A stretch of DNA of 64,000 nucleotides from Rathayibacter sp. SW19 (GTDB taxonomy: Bacteria; Actinomycetota; Actinomycetes; Actinomycetales; Microbacteriaceae). This document shows positions 44,409 through 54,258 of this stretch, one piece after another; the first letter of the stretch is position 1, and every line of letters starts with the position of its first letter. The stretch is taken from assembly GCF_030866825.1 (NCBI RefSeq), contig NZ_CP133020.1:3658001-3722000 (forward strand), read 5' to 3'. The notes under the pieces were generated by a model. That model saw only the letters and a program-made list of their open reading frames with translations, searched no databases and was not told the DNA's origin. A program made the position numbers and the translations under genes.

Positions 44409-45602
44409 TCATCCACGGGGCACTTTCCGACGCGCGACGTCCTCAAATTCACGCATCGCCTCCCGATTGATTTCGATGCCCAACCCGCTACCTGTCGGCA
44501 AAGGGATCCTGCCGTCGACCATGAAGATATCCGTACTCGTGAGATTCTGACGAATCGCTGACTCGGAGAGTTCAGCCGGGAGAAACTCGACATAATCGCA
44601 GACCCGGCTCACTGCTGCGAGCTGGACCGCTGTTGCGATCGACAGCCCCGTCTTCCATAGATGAGGAACTATCCTGCGACCTCGGCTTTCGGCAAGCTCC
44701 GCGACCCTCATCGCTTCCGTGAGGCCTCCGACTCTGCCGATATCCGGCTGTGCAACTGAGATGTTCCCGGTATCGATAAGGCTCGCGAATTCAAACCGAG
44801 TGGTCAACCACTCGCCCGCCGCTACCGGAATGGGCTGCTCTGCGGCTAAGCGCGCATAACCTTCCAGGTCGTCGGGCCACAGGGGTGTCTCCACAAAAGT
44901 AAGATCGAACTCCTGCCAGTCCGCTAGTACAGCCAGTGCCGTCTCAGCGTCCGGAAACGCATATTGAACATCGACCAAGAGAGCGACATCCGGGCCGATC
45001 GCGGAGCGAACGGCCGAGACAACTTCTGTGCTCTTCTCCCACGGCTCACGCAAGTTGTTGTGCGCGAAGGGGCCAGCGAGCGTAACTTCGGATTTCACGG
45101 CTCGGAACCCGATCTCCTTCGCGCGAAGAGCCCATTCCACGAGGGAGTCCCGGTAGTCCTCGAACGAGGACACCTGTGGTTGAAGTGATGCGTACGGGGT
45201 GACCTCAGCCCTTACTGCTCCGCCCATGAGCTCGTAACAGGGCTTGTTCAACGCCTTACCGCGTAGATCGTGTAAGGCGATATCTATCGCTCCGATCGCG
45301 TTGATGACTGCGCCTCGTCGCCCGTTCATGGCGGATCCGACATAGAGCCTCTGCCACAGCCCTTCAATGTCGAGAGGGTCGGCCCCGATGAGCATCTCGG
45401 TTAGGCCGAGACCCATATTGTGGGTTCCCGGAGCTTCGATACACGCGCGTGCAATCCAGGGGTTGAGGTCAGTTTCCCCAAGGCCGATGAGCCCCTCATC
45501 GGTGTGTATTTCGACGACGAAATCATCTTGCGCAGAACTGGCGGCCGTTGTATCGAAGTCCGGGTCCAAAAGTACGTGACAATCGACGCCTGTAATTTTC
45601 AT
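44409..45602 (-). CDS. Enolase-superfamily (mandelate racemase/muconate lactonizing enzyme) protein
   Basis: 397 aa. N-terminal capping domain followed by a barrel: catalytic lysine segment FRAVKSEVTL, metal ligands D (LLVDVQYAF), E (FVETPLWPDD) and E (AAGEWLTTRFEF), then the D-H dyad in QPDIGRVGG and IVPHLWKTG. The D-H dyad places it in the mandelate-racemase-like subgroup, which includes many acid-sugar dehydratases. It would abstract the alpha-proton of a carboxylate. ATG 45602 follows GGAGAGGCACC; the open frame further upstream overlaps the M24 gene. The substrate is unknown, presumably the acid degraded by the surrounding CoA pathway. Confidence 0.9.
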   Translation of the reverse strand: MKITGVDCHVLLDPDFDTTAASSAQDDFVVEIHTDEGLIGLGETDLNPWIARACIEAPGTHNMGLGLTEMLIGADPLDIEGLWQRLYVGSAMNGRRGAVINAIGAIDIALHDLRGKALNKPCYELMGGAVRAEVTPYASLQPQVSSFEDYRDSLVEWALRAKEIGFRAVKSEVTLAGPFAHNNLREPWEKSTEVVSAVRSAIGPDVALLVDVQYAFPDAETALAVLADWQEFDLTFVETPLWPDDLEGYARLAAEQPIPVAAGEWLTTRFEFASLIDTGNISVAQPDIGRVGGLTEAMRVAELAESRGRRIVPHLWKTGLSIATAVQLAAVSRVCDYVEFLPAELSESAIRQNLTSTDIFMVDGRIPLPTGSGLGIEINREAMREFEDVARRKVPRG

Positions 45603-45639
45603 GGTGCCTCTCCAGCGCTCGCCCGTATCGGTGATGGTG

Positions 45640-46665
45640 TTAGCGTGCCGCAAGCTCGACGCTGTGCGTGGTCAGTACGCGCGGACCGTCTTCCGTCACG
45701 TGGATTAGATGCTCCAGCCGGGCGCCGTACTCATCGAAGTACGCACCCGGTTCAAGAGCGATCACGATGTCCGCCTCGAGCACGTAATCCGAATCGGATG
45801 CCACGAACGGATACTCCTGTTGCTTGAGACCAACCCCATGGCCGGTCAAGTGCGGGTAGTGGTACCCGGCCTCTCCCATGATGGACCGCACGCTCTTATC
45901 GACGTCGGAGATTCTCGTCCCGGGTCGAAGGAGGGCTATTCCTGCTTCCAGCGCACGCTGAATAGTTCCGTGCAGCCGTAACACGTCCCGACTCGGCCTG
46001 CCAACGACAACAGTGCTGCACGAGTCCGCCCAATAGTCCTCGACAACAGGTGCGAAGTCGAAGATCGCCGTGTCAGCGGCGGTCAAGACACGACCGGTCG
46101 GTGCTGCACCGACAAGCATGCAGCGATCACCGAACATCAGATCGACCACGGCCGAGACCGCATTCCCCTCCTTGGCGAGCCGCATCTGGATGGTGTCCGA
46201 CAGTTCGCGCTCGCGCAGCCCGCACTCGATCTCCGAGCGGAAGACCCGCTGCGCGTCCGATGCCCGCTTTGCCGCAGTCATGATCAGCCCGAGCTCAGTA
46301 GAATCTTTGACGGCGCGCAGCATCGCGAGGTCGTCGCGAAGATCGACGAGAGGATGCCCTGCCAATAGCTTCAGAAGCCACCCCGGCGCGGCAGAGGTCT
46401 CTATCGCGACAACTGACCACGCGCCAAGATTCCTGTACGGCGCGGAAGCCCGCAACGCCTCGAGATGGTCGACGCCCGGCTCAGACACGACGGCGTCCGA
46501 CGAATCGTCATCGACGAAGACGACCGTGCCGGCGCTCACGCTGTGCCCGCACAGCCACTGCACGGTCGCGTAATCCGTCGCAACGAGCAGATCGGCGTGT
46601 GCCAGTCCAAGAGCGCGCTGGACGCGCGCTATGCGCGGTATAGCAACCGGATCCGTACTCGACAT
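45640..46665 (-). CDS. M24-family metallopeptidase (Xaa-Pro peptidase/creatinase fold)
   Basis: 341 aa. N-terminal creatinase-like domain and a C-terminal pita-bread domain with the five metal ligands in place: FDFAP, WADSCST, TGHGVGLKQQ, ALEPGAYF and RLEHLIHV. It could cleave an amide or peptide bond near proline, or act on a small amide as creatinase does. ATG 46665 overlaps the stop of the epimerase-like gene by one base. Sitting between a permease and an enolase-superfamily enzyme, it may release an acid from an imported amide; this is speculative. Confidence 0.88.
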   Translation of the reverse strand: MSSTDPVAIPRIARVQRALGLAHADLLVATDYATVQWLCGHSVSAGTVVFVDDDSSDAVVSEPGVDHLEALRASAPYRNLGAWSVVAIETSAAPGWLLKLLAGHPLVDLRDDLAMLRAVKDSTELGLIMTAAKRASDAQRVFRSEIECGLRERELSDTIQMRLAKEGNAVSAVVDLMFGDRCMLVGAAPTGRVLTAADTAIFDFAPVVEDYWADSCSTVVVGRPSRDVLRLHGTIQRALEAGIALLRPGTRISDVDKSVRSIMGEAGYHYPHLTGHGVGLKQQEYPFVASDSDYVLEADIVIALEPGAYFDEYGARLEHLIHVTEDGPRVLTTHSVELAAR

Positions 46666-47663
46666 CAGTGAACCGATCCGTCGGCGGACAGAGCCGTTAC
46701 CGATTCGACGCCGCTATACACGACACCGTGAACGACTGAAGAGAAGCACTCACCAGGCTGCAGCACTTTCGCGGTCTTGCTCGAGAGGGCTGCATCGAGA
46801 GAGGCGGCGGGACTGAGCCACGCCTCGATGATCGCGTGATAGGCGCCGCGGAACCCCCCGTAGTTCATCCACTGCCACGCCGATGTCTGGACAGTCGGGT
46901 CGAAGACAAGCCCAAACCCGGCGCGCTTGGCGCCGCTCGTGACCGCGATCCAGCCTTCCGTCATGTCGTTGAAGACATGCAGCGCGAAACTTCCCGCGCT
47001 CCGCTCCTGAACGCGACGGACGTCGACGGTCTCACCGTTTGCGAGCAGCAGATAGGGGTACTCATATTCGTCCCCGATGACGCCCAGCCCCCCGCCACCG
47101 CCGGCCTCGCTTACCATTGCGGAGGTCGCTGGAACGTCGATCTGGTCGCCGGGCTCGACTGAGACTGCGGCGTGAGTTCCCCAATTGAAGGCGAACGGGA
47201 GGGTGCCTGAGTTCTTAATCGAGGTATCCAGGCGAAGCGACGGTGAATCGTCCTCAAGCGTGATTGTCCTCGACCACCCTGCGGGGGTGATCGGGGTCGC
47301 GCCGTCGAGCCTCACCCTGGCGATGCTTGGTCCAGCCTCCTCAATACAGGCTGAGAGGTCGAGGTTCCACACCTCACCGAGATAAGGGATAGCATCGTCG
47401 TATTCGTTCTTGCACGGCACACACGTAGGGAACCCGTCATCCCAGCCACCGGCGTAATGATCGTCGAAGTTCGCCTGCAACGGCGCCGGGTGTGGAGGGA
47501 TCCTCGGGCTCTGCCACAGCACGTTACGGTCGGCCACCTTGTCGACGAGGTTGAGTACTTTCCCACCGAGGGCGGGGAGCACGTCGACGCGGAGCCGCGA
47601 ATTCTCGATGCGGATCACCCGCATTCCGTGATATTCCCAATTCATGTCGACCTGAACTGACAT
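46665..47663 (-). CDS. Aldose-1-epimerase-like (DUF5107/DUF4432-type) protein
   Basis: 332 aa galactose-mutarotase-like beta-sandwich protein: RVDVLPALGGKVLNLVDK, DDHYAGGWDDGFPTCVPCKN, FAFNWGTHAAVSVEPGDQID and a C-terminal GGFRGAYHAIIEAWLSPAAS. ATG 47663 (MSVQVDMNW) is chosen; an in-frame start at 47678 adds five residues. Proteins of this kind bind carbohydrates or related polyols and may act as mutarotases. Its presence with an enolase-superfamily protein hints that the substrate has a sugar-like ring or side chain. Confidence 0.8.
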   Translation of the reverse strand: MSVQVDMNWEYHGMRVIRIENSRLRVDVLPALGGKVLNLVDKVADRNVLWQSPRIPPHPAPLQANFDDHYAGGWDDGFPTCVPCKNEYDDAIPYLGEVWNLDLSACIEEAGPSIARVRLDGATPITPAGWSRTITLEDDSPSLRLDTSIKNSGTLPFAFNWGTHAAVSVEPGDQIDVPATSAMVSEAGGGGGLGVIGDEYEYPYLLLANGETVDVRRVQERSAGSFALHVFNDMTEGWIAVTSGAKRAGFGLVFDPTVQTSAWQWMNYGGFRGAYHAIIEAWLSPAASLDAALSSKTAKVLQPGECFSSVVHGVVYSGVESVTALSADGSVH

Positions 47664-47768
47664 TGCTGGTCCTTTCATATTCCGACTGCGCGACGATTGT
47701 CAGACGAGCCATCCAGCGCCCCGCGCTTCTGAAGCGAATCTCACGCGGCGTCGGCGGCTGGACCGGGC

Positions 47769-49226
47769 TTACTCTTTCTCGAGCTCCGAATCCTCGAGCC
47801 CGATCTCGGCGGGCTCCTCGTAGACGTGCGCGGCCCGGTCGAGCCATTCTCCCCGCCCTGTTCGTGACGCATAGATCGTCAATCCGATTCCGATCAGTAT
47901 CCAGACAGCGACGAGGATCGGAGCAATCCCGACGGGGAAGGCCGGGAATGGAATGATCGACAGATACCCCACGACTAGAAGCGCGACGGTCGAGAAGAGC
48001 GGGAGTATGAGGTGCAGTAGGACATTGAAGTGCTTTCTGTCTTCCTTGAAGTAGTACAAGAAGACGCCGATGTTTCCGGCGATGTACACGAGGATCAGAC
48101 CGAGGGTGATGGCGACTCCCATCATGAAGAACTCTTGGTCAGGTCCGAGGATTGCTCCCATACCGAGACCGAACACGAGGGTGACAATCGTTTGGAAGAT
48201 GACTGCATTTCGTGGGGTTTTGAAACGAGGGTGAACCCGCCCGAACCATCTGGGTAGCGCACCGATCCTGCCCATCGAGAAGAAGACGCGGGTGGCCGCG
48301 TTGGTGCAGGCGATGGAAACGGCGATGATCGAGTTCACCATCGCGAAGAGGACCAGCAGCCATCCCCAGCCCCATAGGCGTTCGGCCAACGCGATGACGG
48401 GATTGTCGGCTGATGATACGAACTCTTTCACATTGTCAGTGCCGTATCCGATCATGATTGCCCAGTTACAGATGACGAAGAATGCGCCGACGAGAATAAT
48501 TGAGACGATGATCGCACGGGGCAGCAGTTTTTTGGGGTTTGCCGTCTCCTCAGCTAAGGGGGCGACGGATTCAAACCCTGTGAAGAGGAAGATGGAGAAG
48601 ATGACCGCGAGGAACAGCCCGCTCGCTCCCGGAGCGTTCGCCGGAATGAATGCGTCCAGGGTGATCCCGCCTGGTCCTGGGCTGACGAGCCCGGAGATAG
48701 CAAGGGCGAGGATGATCAGCAGCTCGAGGCCTCCGAGGGTCAGCATGACGCGCGCCGAAATGGCGACCCCTCGGTAGACGAGAACGGTGATAAGCGCAAG
48801 GCTCAATAGAAAGAACCACCACCAGTCGAACCGAATGTTGAATTGTGCCTTGAGGATGACTTGAAAGAAATATCCCATAAATGCGAGGTTGATCGCGGTA
48901 GCAAGCGGGTCATACAGAAAATAGAGCCAGGCGGTAAACCACCCCGCTTTGGGATGCACGGTGCGGGACACATAGGTGTAGTACCCGCCGGCGGAGGGGA
49001 ATTTTCGGGCGAGCTGGGTCAGCGAAATACCTAAGGTCAGAATGATCACGAAGGCGATCGCGAACGCGAGGGGCGCTGTCACGCCCGCGAGCGATGCGAT
49101 GAATTGCAGTGAGAGCAACGTACCGACAGCTGGTGCGATATGGGTTACCGCCTGCATAAGAACAGCGGGGAATTTTAGCGCACCCGATTGCAAAGCAACT
49201 TCGGGTTTCGACTGCTTGCCATCCAT
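47769..49226 (-). CDS. APC-family amino acid/amine permease
   Basis: 485 aa integral membrane protein with about 12 helices. SLQFIASLAGVTAPLAFAIA, the KFPSAGGYYTYVSRTVHP motif after the second helix, FTGFESVAPLAEETANPKK and KTPRNAVIFQT are typical of the amino acid-polyamine-organocation superfamily. It would take up an amino acid or related nitrogen compound by proton symport or exchange. ATG 49226 is preferred to TTG 49232, with AGAAAGGG upstream. It lies 45 bases behind the SDR gene in the same unit. Confidence 0.92.
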   Translation of the reverse strand: MDGKQSKPEVALQSGALKFPAVLMQAVTHIAPAVGTLLSLQFIASLAGVTAPLAFAIAFVIILTLGISLTQLARKFPSAGGYYTYVSRTVHPKAGWFTAWLYFLYDPLATAINLAFMGYFFQVILKAQFNIRFDWWWFFLLSLALITVLVYRGVAISARVMLTLGGLELLIILALAISGLVSPGPGGITLDAFIPANAPGASGLFLAVIFSIFLFTGFESVAPLAEETANPKKLLPRAIIVSIILVGAFFVICNWAIMIGYGTDNVKEFVSSADNPVIALAERLWGWGWLLVLFAMVNSIIAVSIACTNAATRVFFSMGRIGALPRWFGRVHPRFKTPRNAVIFQTIVTLVFGLGMGAILGPDQEFFMMGVAITLGLILVYIAGNIGVFLYYFKEDRKHFNVLLHLILPLFSTVALLVVGYLSIIPFPAFPVGIAPILVAVWILIGIGLTIYASRTGRGEWLDRAAHVYEEPAEIGLEDSELEKE

Positions 49227-49271
49227 GGTCAAGAGACCCTTTCTAAATGAGTGTGGCTTTTATGAGGGAAT

Positions 49272-50051
49272 TCAAACGCTTAGCGATGCCTTGGCCAGAA
49301 CGCCGCCATCGCAGACGAGATGAGAGCCGGTGACGTATGATGCGTCGTCGGACAGAAGCCATACGACCGCTCGCGCCGGCTCGATCGGATCGGCCAAGCG
49401 TCCTAGCGGGGTCTCTGCTTGGACGACCTGCCTGATTCCGTCGCGCTCGGCCTCGGGAACGTTGGCCCACATGAGCGGTGTTTCTGTTGGGCCGGGAACA
49501 ATGCCGTTCACCCGAATTCCGTAGCGCGCGTAGTCGACGGCCATACATCGAATGAGCGAAGATATCCCGCCTTTGGACGCGCTATACGCTCCGGCCCCTC
49601 CCGCGGCGAACGCTACAAAACCGCCCGGCGAGGACGTGCAGACGATCGAGCCGCCATTCCCGGTGTCGATCATCGCCTGCAGGACGTGCTTGCAGGTCAG
49701 GTATATCCCTGTGAGATTCGTTTGGATGACGGACTGCCAGGTCTCTAGTGGAAGCTCATGGAGCAGGCCTCCCCTATCGATGCCGGCATTCGCGAAGAGC
49801 CCGGCAGGTGCACCCAATTCGGTTTGAACCCGATCGATCGTCTCCGCCACTTCGGCTTCGTCAGTCACGTCGCAGTGATAAGCGCGCGCGCCGTGCGCTC
49901 CCGCTCGTAGGGACTCCCTTGCCGTCTCTTCCGCGGCGCCGTCCTGTATATCGACGATCGCGACGTTGGCACCTTTCTGTGCCAACAGGAGTGCGGCTGC
50001 CCGCCCGATCCCAGAAGACGCGCCGGTAATGATATATGTTTCAAGACTCAT
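49272..50051 (-). CDS. SDR family oxidoreductase
   Basis: 259 aa. TGASSGIG cofactor loop at residues 9-16, FANAGIDRGG, catalytic serine in VCTSSPGG, and YSASKGG with the catalytic Tyr and Lys. Beta-hydroxyacyl or polyol dehydrogenases of this kind are common in CoA pathways. ATG 50051 (MSLETYIITGA) is chosen because the conserved fold starts directly; the frame is open to 50093. First gene of the unit 50051-44409, with the operator-bearing promoter at 50101-50129 upstream. Confidence 0.9.
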   Translation of the reverse strand: MSLETYIITGASSGIGRAAALLLAQKGANVAIVDIQDGAAEETARESLRAGAHGARAYHCDVTDEAEVAETIDRVQTELGAPAGLFANAGIDRGGLLHELPLETWQSVIQTNLTGIYLTCKHVLQAMIDTGNGGSIVCTSSPGGFVAFAAGGAGAYSASKGGISSLIRCMAVDYARYGIRVNGIVPGPTETPLMWANVPEAERDGIRQVVQAETPLGRLADPIEPARAVVWLLSDDASYVTGSHLVCDGGVLAKASLSV

Positions 50052-50100
50052 AACGAGAATCCTTCTCCCGCGAACCGCTGGCCCCAGTGCCAACTCTTAA

Positions 50101-50129
50101 ATACTATCGAGCGATCGATCGACCGTCAA
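50101..50129 (-). promoter_or_regulatory. Promoter with CGATCGATCG operator (SDR-permease-enolase unit)
   Basis: Minus strand: -35 TTGACG (50129-50124), 17-base spacer, -10 TAGTAT (50106-50101). The spacer holds CG-AG-CGATCGATCG-AC-CG (50108-50125), the same palindrome as at 44347 with two mismatched positions on either side. The design is identical to the enoyl-CoA hydratase promoter. Confidence 0.75.
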
Positions 50130-50181
50130 TAGGGCGATGAGACTTGAATAGCGCGCACATCTGCGCCGGAGGGCCGAGAAG

Positions 50182-51366
50182 CTAGCAGCGCTGAAGAATC
50201 GTCGCGATGGCTTGGCCCCCGCCAATACACATCGTGACCAGGGCGAACTCGAGATCCCGGCGGTGAAGGTCATAGGCCGCCCGGAGGGCAAGGATCGCCC
50301 CTGTTGCTCCTACAGGATGCCCCAGAGCGATCGCCCCGCCATACGGGTTCACCTTCGCCGGATCGAGCCCGGCACCCCGGATGACCGCGACGGATTGTGC
50401 AGCGAATGCCTCGTTCAACTCGATCGTGTCAATGTCCGCGAGCGTCATCTTCGCAGAGTCAAGTACGCGCTCGATAGCACCTACTGGTGCATACCCCATG
50501 ATCTCCGGCTCGATTGCATTCATCGCAAAGGCAACAAGTCGAGCTTTGGGAACGAGTCCTCGTTCCTTTGCTGCAGACTCGGCCATCAGTACAACTGCAC
50601 TGCCAGCATCATTAATTCCTGACGAGTTACCGGCGGTGACCATACCTTCGGGGGTGAAGGCTGGTCTAAGCCGCGCAAGACCTTCCAAGGTGGTGTCAGG
50701 ACGTGGATGTTCGTCGGTGTCTATTACACGTTCCTGTTTTCGATCCTTCACCACGACTTCGACGATCTCTTTGGCGAAAACACCGGCGGACTGTGCGGCT
50801 GCAGCCCTCTGCTGACTAACGAGGGCGAATTCGTCCTGATCATTGCGGGAGACGTTAAAACGCGTGGCGACGTTTTCCGCGGTCACACCCATCGCGTAAT
50901 TTCCCCACGGATCCGTTACGAGTGAGAGTGTGCCGTCAACTAGTTCGTGATGCCCAAGCCGATATCCGGACCGTGCCTGATAGTCGAGGAACGGCTGCAT
51001 CGTCATGTTCTCGTTGCCTCCCGCGACGACAATATCTGCGGCACCAGTGAGGATTTCCATGCTGCCGGACCAGATTGCCTGAAGACCGCTCCCGCAGAGT
51101 CTGTTCACGTTGTAGGCGTTGACTCCCACGGGAATTCCGGCTGCGAGGCTCGCGCGGCGGGCGTTGAAAATGTCCGGGCCGACCTGCCCCACGCATCCGA
51201 GGATGACGTCGTCCACATCGTGCGAACTAACGTTGGATCGCTTGAGCGCTTCGCGAATTGCGGTCGCACCGAGTTCGAAGGCCGGTGTCGACTTGAAGGC
51301 ACCCCCGTAGGTACCGACTGCCGTACGCGCTCCGTCTACGATCACGACGGATTCATTGAGTTGCAT
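50182..51366 (-). CDS. Thiolase family protein (acetyl-CoA acyltransferase)
   Basis: 394 aa. Active-site cysteine in NVNRLCGSGLQAI (C91), GGNENMT, NEAFAAQSVAVIRG, the histidine motif GHPVGATGA and the second cysteine in MCIGGGQAIAT near the C-terminus. It performs the last, CoA-dependent cleavage of a 3-ketoacyl-CoA. ATG 51366 with AGAAGG upstream; an upstream extension of the frame is not homologous. It lies 31 bases behind the FabG-like gene and belongs to the MaoC-ligase-SDR-thiolase unit. Confidence 0.94.
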   Translation of the reverse strand: MQLNESVVIVDGARTAVGTYGGAFKSTPAFELGATAIREALKRSNVSSHDVDDVILGCVGQVGPDIFNARRASLAAGIPVGVNAYNVNRLCGSGLQAIWSGSMEILTGAADIVVAGGNENMTMQPFLDYQARSGYRLGHHELVDGTLSLVTDPWGNYAMGVTAENVATRFNVSRNDQDEFALVSQQRAAAAQSAGVFAKEIVEVVVKDRKQERVIDTDEHPRPDTTLEGLARLRPAFTPEGMVTAGNSSGINDAGSAVVLMAESAAKERGLVPKARLVAFAMNAIEPEIMGYAPVGAIERVLDSAKMTLADIDTIELNEAFAAQSVAVIRGAGLDPAKVNPYGGAIALGHPVGATGAILALRAAYDLHRRDLEFALVTMCIGGGQAIATILQRC

Positions 51367-51397
51367 AGCTTCGCCCTTCTTTCTTGTGGGGTGCGCA

Positions 51398-52123
51398 CTA
51401 CAGACGGTAGCCGCCGCCCACGTTAATGACCTCGCCGGTGAGGTAGCTGGCGTCTTTAGACGCGAGAAATGCGACGACATTGGCGACGTCCTCTGGCTGG
51501 CCCGGTCTGCCCAGCGGTATCCGTTCGACCTGGGCCGCATGGATCTTCTCGGGCAGCGCGCGGGTCATGTCCGTGTCGATGAAGCCAGGACAGATCGCGT
51601 TGGCGGTCACTCCGTACCGGCCAAGCTCACGTGCTGCGCTCAGGGTGAGTCCGACGACGCCAGCTTTTGCGGCTGCATAGTTGGACTGGCCGAAGTTCCC
51701 CATCCAACTCGCAGAGGAGATATTGATGATCCGCCCACTCCGTTGCTCGCGCATTACTCGCGCGGCGGCCCTCGTCAGGTAGAAAACGCCAGTCAAGTCC
51801 ACCTTGAGCACCGCGTCCCACTGAGCATCAGTCATTTTATACAGCTGCGCATCCCGATTAATCCCCGCATTGTTGACACAGACATCGACACGGCCTCGCT
51901 CTTCCACCATTCGAGCCACGCACGAATCGACCTCGGAGACATCGGTCACATCCAACGTCACGGCGACTCCAGAACCATCAAGCGCCCTGACCGTGTCTTC
52001 AATATCGCTCGCGTTCACGTCAATGCAGTAAACGAAGAAGCCGCGGGTATGCAACTTTTCAGCGATAGCACGGCCAATCCCCCGACCCGCTCCAGTAACG
52101 ATCGCCGTCTTCTCAGTGGTCAT
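51398..52123 (-). CDS. SDR family 3-oxoacyl-ACP/acetoacetyl-CoA reductase-like protein
   Basis: 241 aa FabG/PhaB-type enzyme: TGAGRGIG at residues 11-18, CVNNAGINRD, ISSASWMGNFGQSNYAAAKAG with the catalytic Ser, Tyr and Lys, and a C-terminal GEVINVGGGYRL. In this cluster it probably oxidises a 3-hydroxyacyl-CoA to the 3-keto form for the thiolase that follows. ATG 52123 follows AGAGGAGC and overlaps the stop of the ligase gene as ATGA. Confidence 0.92.
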   Translation of the reverse strand: MTTEKTAIVTGAGRGIGRAIAEKLHTRGFFVYCIDVNASDIEDTVRALDGSGVAVTLDVTDVSEVDSCVARMVEERGRVDVCVNNAGINRDAQLYKMTDAQWDAVLKVDLTGVFYLTRAAARVMREQRSGRIINISSASWMGNFGQSNYAAAKAGVVGLTLSAARELGRYGVTANAICPGFIDTDMTRALPEKIHAAQVERIPLGRPGQPEDVANVVAFLASKDASYLTGEVINVGGGYRL

Positions 52124-54258
52124 AATGATGCTCCTCTTGCGTTTCCGTTGTGGCGTTCGCAAATCATGCGATGGTCCGCGACCGCATAGCCATCGCGATA
52201 AAGGAAGACCGGATTGAGATCTATGGACGTCTCGGGGTGGTCGCGCACAATTCCAGCGAGTCCCACCGCTACAGCCCAAAGACTTGCGGTGTCAAGAGGC
52301 GGCTGCCCGCGTACACCTCGAAGGATCGGGAAACAGCGAAGTCGACTTAGCGCAGAATCGAATCGGTCTGGGGAGATCTCTCCAGTCAGAAGCGAGATAT
52401 CAGATTCGATCTCTGCCCAGATCCCTCCCCGTCCGACGGCAACCACCGGCCCGAACTGGGCGTCCCACCGTGCGCCCATCATCACTTCGAACCCGCTGCG
52501 GAGGTTTGGCATGACAAGCAAGGGGGAGGCCGGGACGACATGCCATAAATCCGCCGCCGCCATCGTTAGCGACTCGACGTCGACCAAGCCGAGCTTCACC
52601 CCACCTATATCCGACTTGTGCACAACGTCGCTGCTCGCGATCTTGAGGCAGACCGGATAGCCCATCCCAGAGGCGGCGTCGCGTAATTCCTCCAACTTCG
52701 CGCTGACCTGCAGTGGTGGCATTCGGATCCCATACTCCTGCAACAACGACGCTGCAGAGCCCGGGGACATCTGCTGGCCGTCCGCTTCTGCCCGACCTTT
52801 GTCCGAATCCGAAGCAAAGTGCAAGATACCTTGCGGATTGGTCGCTCGGCGCGCTCCGCCCGATCCCTGCATCACCCCCATGATGGAGCTCAGCCCGGCA
52901 AGCAGTCTGCGCATTGACTTGAAGAACGGGACACCGGCCTCCTGAAGGAGACGAAGCGGTTCAGACTCCATGGGCGTAAGGGGCGACTGGAAAACCAGTT
53001 CAGCCTCTTCTCGCCCGACCACAGTTTGAAGGCTCAGGGCGGCGGCGATCTCCTCCGGACGGTGATCCGTATATGTCCCGAACAATCCTCCGATGACGAT
53101 CACATCCGCGACGCCCGCAGCTGAGATGGCGTCGACACAACGCGCAAGAATCTCTGGATCGTCCTCTACTCCACCGGCCGTGTCGAGAGTGAGTGGATTA
53201 CGGCCACGGCTTCTCGGGGCATCCACTGGCATCAAGAGATCCAGCTGCTCCTGAAGCTCCGCCGGATACTCGGCCAAATGCATTCCACGCGACACCGTCT
53301 CGTCCAACGCCAAGATCGAGTCGCCGCCGCCGTCAGTGATCAACGCTACTCGTCGCCCCTTTGGTCGGCGTCTACCAGCAAAGACGAGGGCATCGACCAT
53401 ATCATCCGGGCCAGACACTCGCAGTGCCCCGGCAGTTTCCAACGCCTCAGTCCAAACCCGGTCATCTGCGGCGAGGGCACGCGTATGCGTTGCTGCGACG
53501 ACCGCACCCGCTGCTGACGCACCTGCCTTGATAACGACGACCGGCTTACCCGAAGCCGAGCACGCCTCGACGCCGTCCAGGAAGACCTGGCCGCTGCCGG
53601 CGGGAATGCCCTCGGCGTACACGGCGACCGCCTGAGTTCGCTCATCCTGCGCGTACCAGGCGAGGACATCGCCGAATCCAATATCGAGTTGATTGCCGAT
53701 ACCCACGCAGTGCGAGTAGCCGATGTTCGCCCCGGCCGCCGCATGCAACAACTGAGCCGCGACGTTGCCGGACTGGCTCACGAGGCCTACCGTGCCGCCA
53801 GGAATGCGCTCGAACGGCGTCAAATCAATGGCACCCGAAGCCGATGAGATTCCAAAGCAGTTCGGCCCAAGCACTCGAATTCCGGCCTCGGAAGCCAGGC
53901 GCAATATCTCGGCCTCGGCCTCGGCGCCGTCCTGAGAGTTCTCGCCGAATCCAGAACCTGGAACGATTACAGTGCGCACTCCGACCGCCACGCAATCACT
54001 AAGTGCGGCAAGCACGCCGCTCCGAGGAATTGCGAGGATCGCCAGATCTGTGGGCTCCCCTATTTCGCGCAGGCCCGTGACCGCAGTCGCACCGTCAAAG
54101 GCAACCCCGGAAACCGGGTTGACTCCGTAAATCACTCCGGAGAATCCCGCTTGGCGCGTATATCGAATCAACCTGCTCCCCAGCTTGCGGGGATCGCGGG
54201 AGGCACCCACCACTGCGATCGAGGCCGGATGGAACAGGGGGTTTAGATCGTTGTTCAA
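52120..54258 (-). CDS. Acyl-CoA ligase, NDP-forming (acetate-CoA ligase alpha-beta fusion)
   Basis: 712 aa protein of the ADP-forming acyl-CoA synthetase superfamily. Order: CoA-binding domain (FHPASIAVVGASRDPRKLGS onward), a succinyl-CoA-ligase-like domain with GLVSQSGNVAAQLL followed by the phosphohistidine-region segment, a hinge, and an ATP-grasp domain (LLQEYGIRMPP, CLKIASSDVVHKSDIGGVKL) at the C-terminus. It would activate a carboxylic acid to its CoA ester. The only sensible start is TTG 54258, which overlaps the MaoC stop (TTGA); the open frame further upstream overlaps the MaoC gene. Confidence 0.9.
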   Translation of the reverse strand: MNNDLNPLFHPASIAVVGASRDPRKLGSRLIRYTRQAGFSGVIYGVNPVSGVAFDGATAVTGLREIGEPTDLAILAIPRSGVLAALSDCVAVGVRTVIVPGSGFGENSQDGAEAEAEILRLASEAGIRVLGPNCFGISSASGAIDLTPFERIPGGTVGLVSQSGNVAAQLLHAAAGANIGYSHCVGIGNQLDIGFGDVLAWYAQDERTQAVAVYAEGIPAGSGQVFLDGVEACSASGKPVVVIKAGASAAGAVVAATHTRALAADDRVWTEALETAGALRVSGPDDMVDALVFAGRRRPKGRRVALITDGGGDSILALDETVSRGMHLAEYPAELQEQLDLLMPVDAPRSRGRNPLTLDTAGGVEDDPEILARCVDAISAAGVADVIVIGGLFGTYTDHRPEEIAAALSLQTVVGREEAELVFQSPLTPMESEPLRLLQEAGVPFFKSMRRLLAGLSSIMGVMQGSGGARRATNPQGILHFASDSDKGRAEADGQQMSPGSAASLLQEYGIRMPPLQVSAKLEELRDAASGMGYPVCLKIASSDVVHKSDIGGVKLGLVDVESLTMAAADLWHVVPASPLLVMPNLRSGFEVMMGARWDAQFGPVVAVGRGGIWAEIESDISLLTGEISPDRFDSALSRLRCFPILRGVRGQPPLDTASLWAVAVGLAGIVRDHPETSIDLNPVFLYRDGYAVADHRMICERHNGNARGASL

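Noticed and set aside
49831..49840. CGATCGATCG inside the SDR coding sequence
   Set aside because: Same core as the TetR operator, but inside a gene without promoter boxes; treated as chance and a reminder that the 10-bp core alone is not specific.
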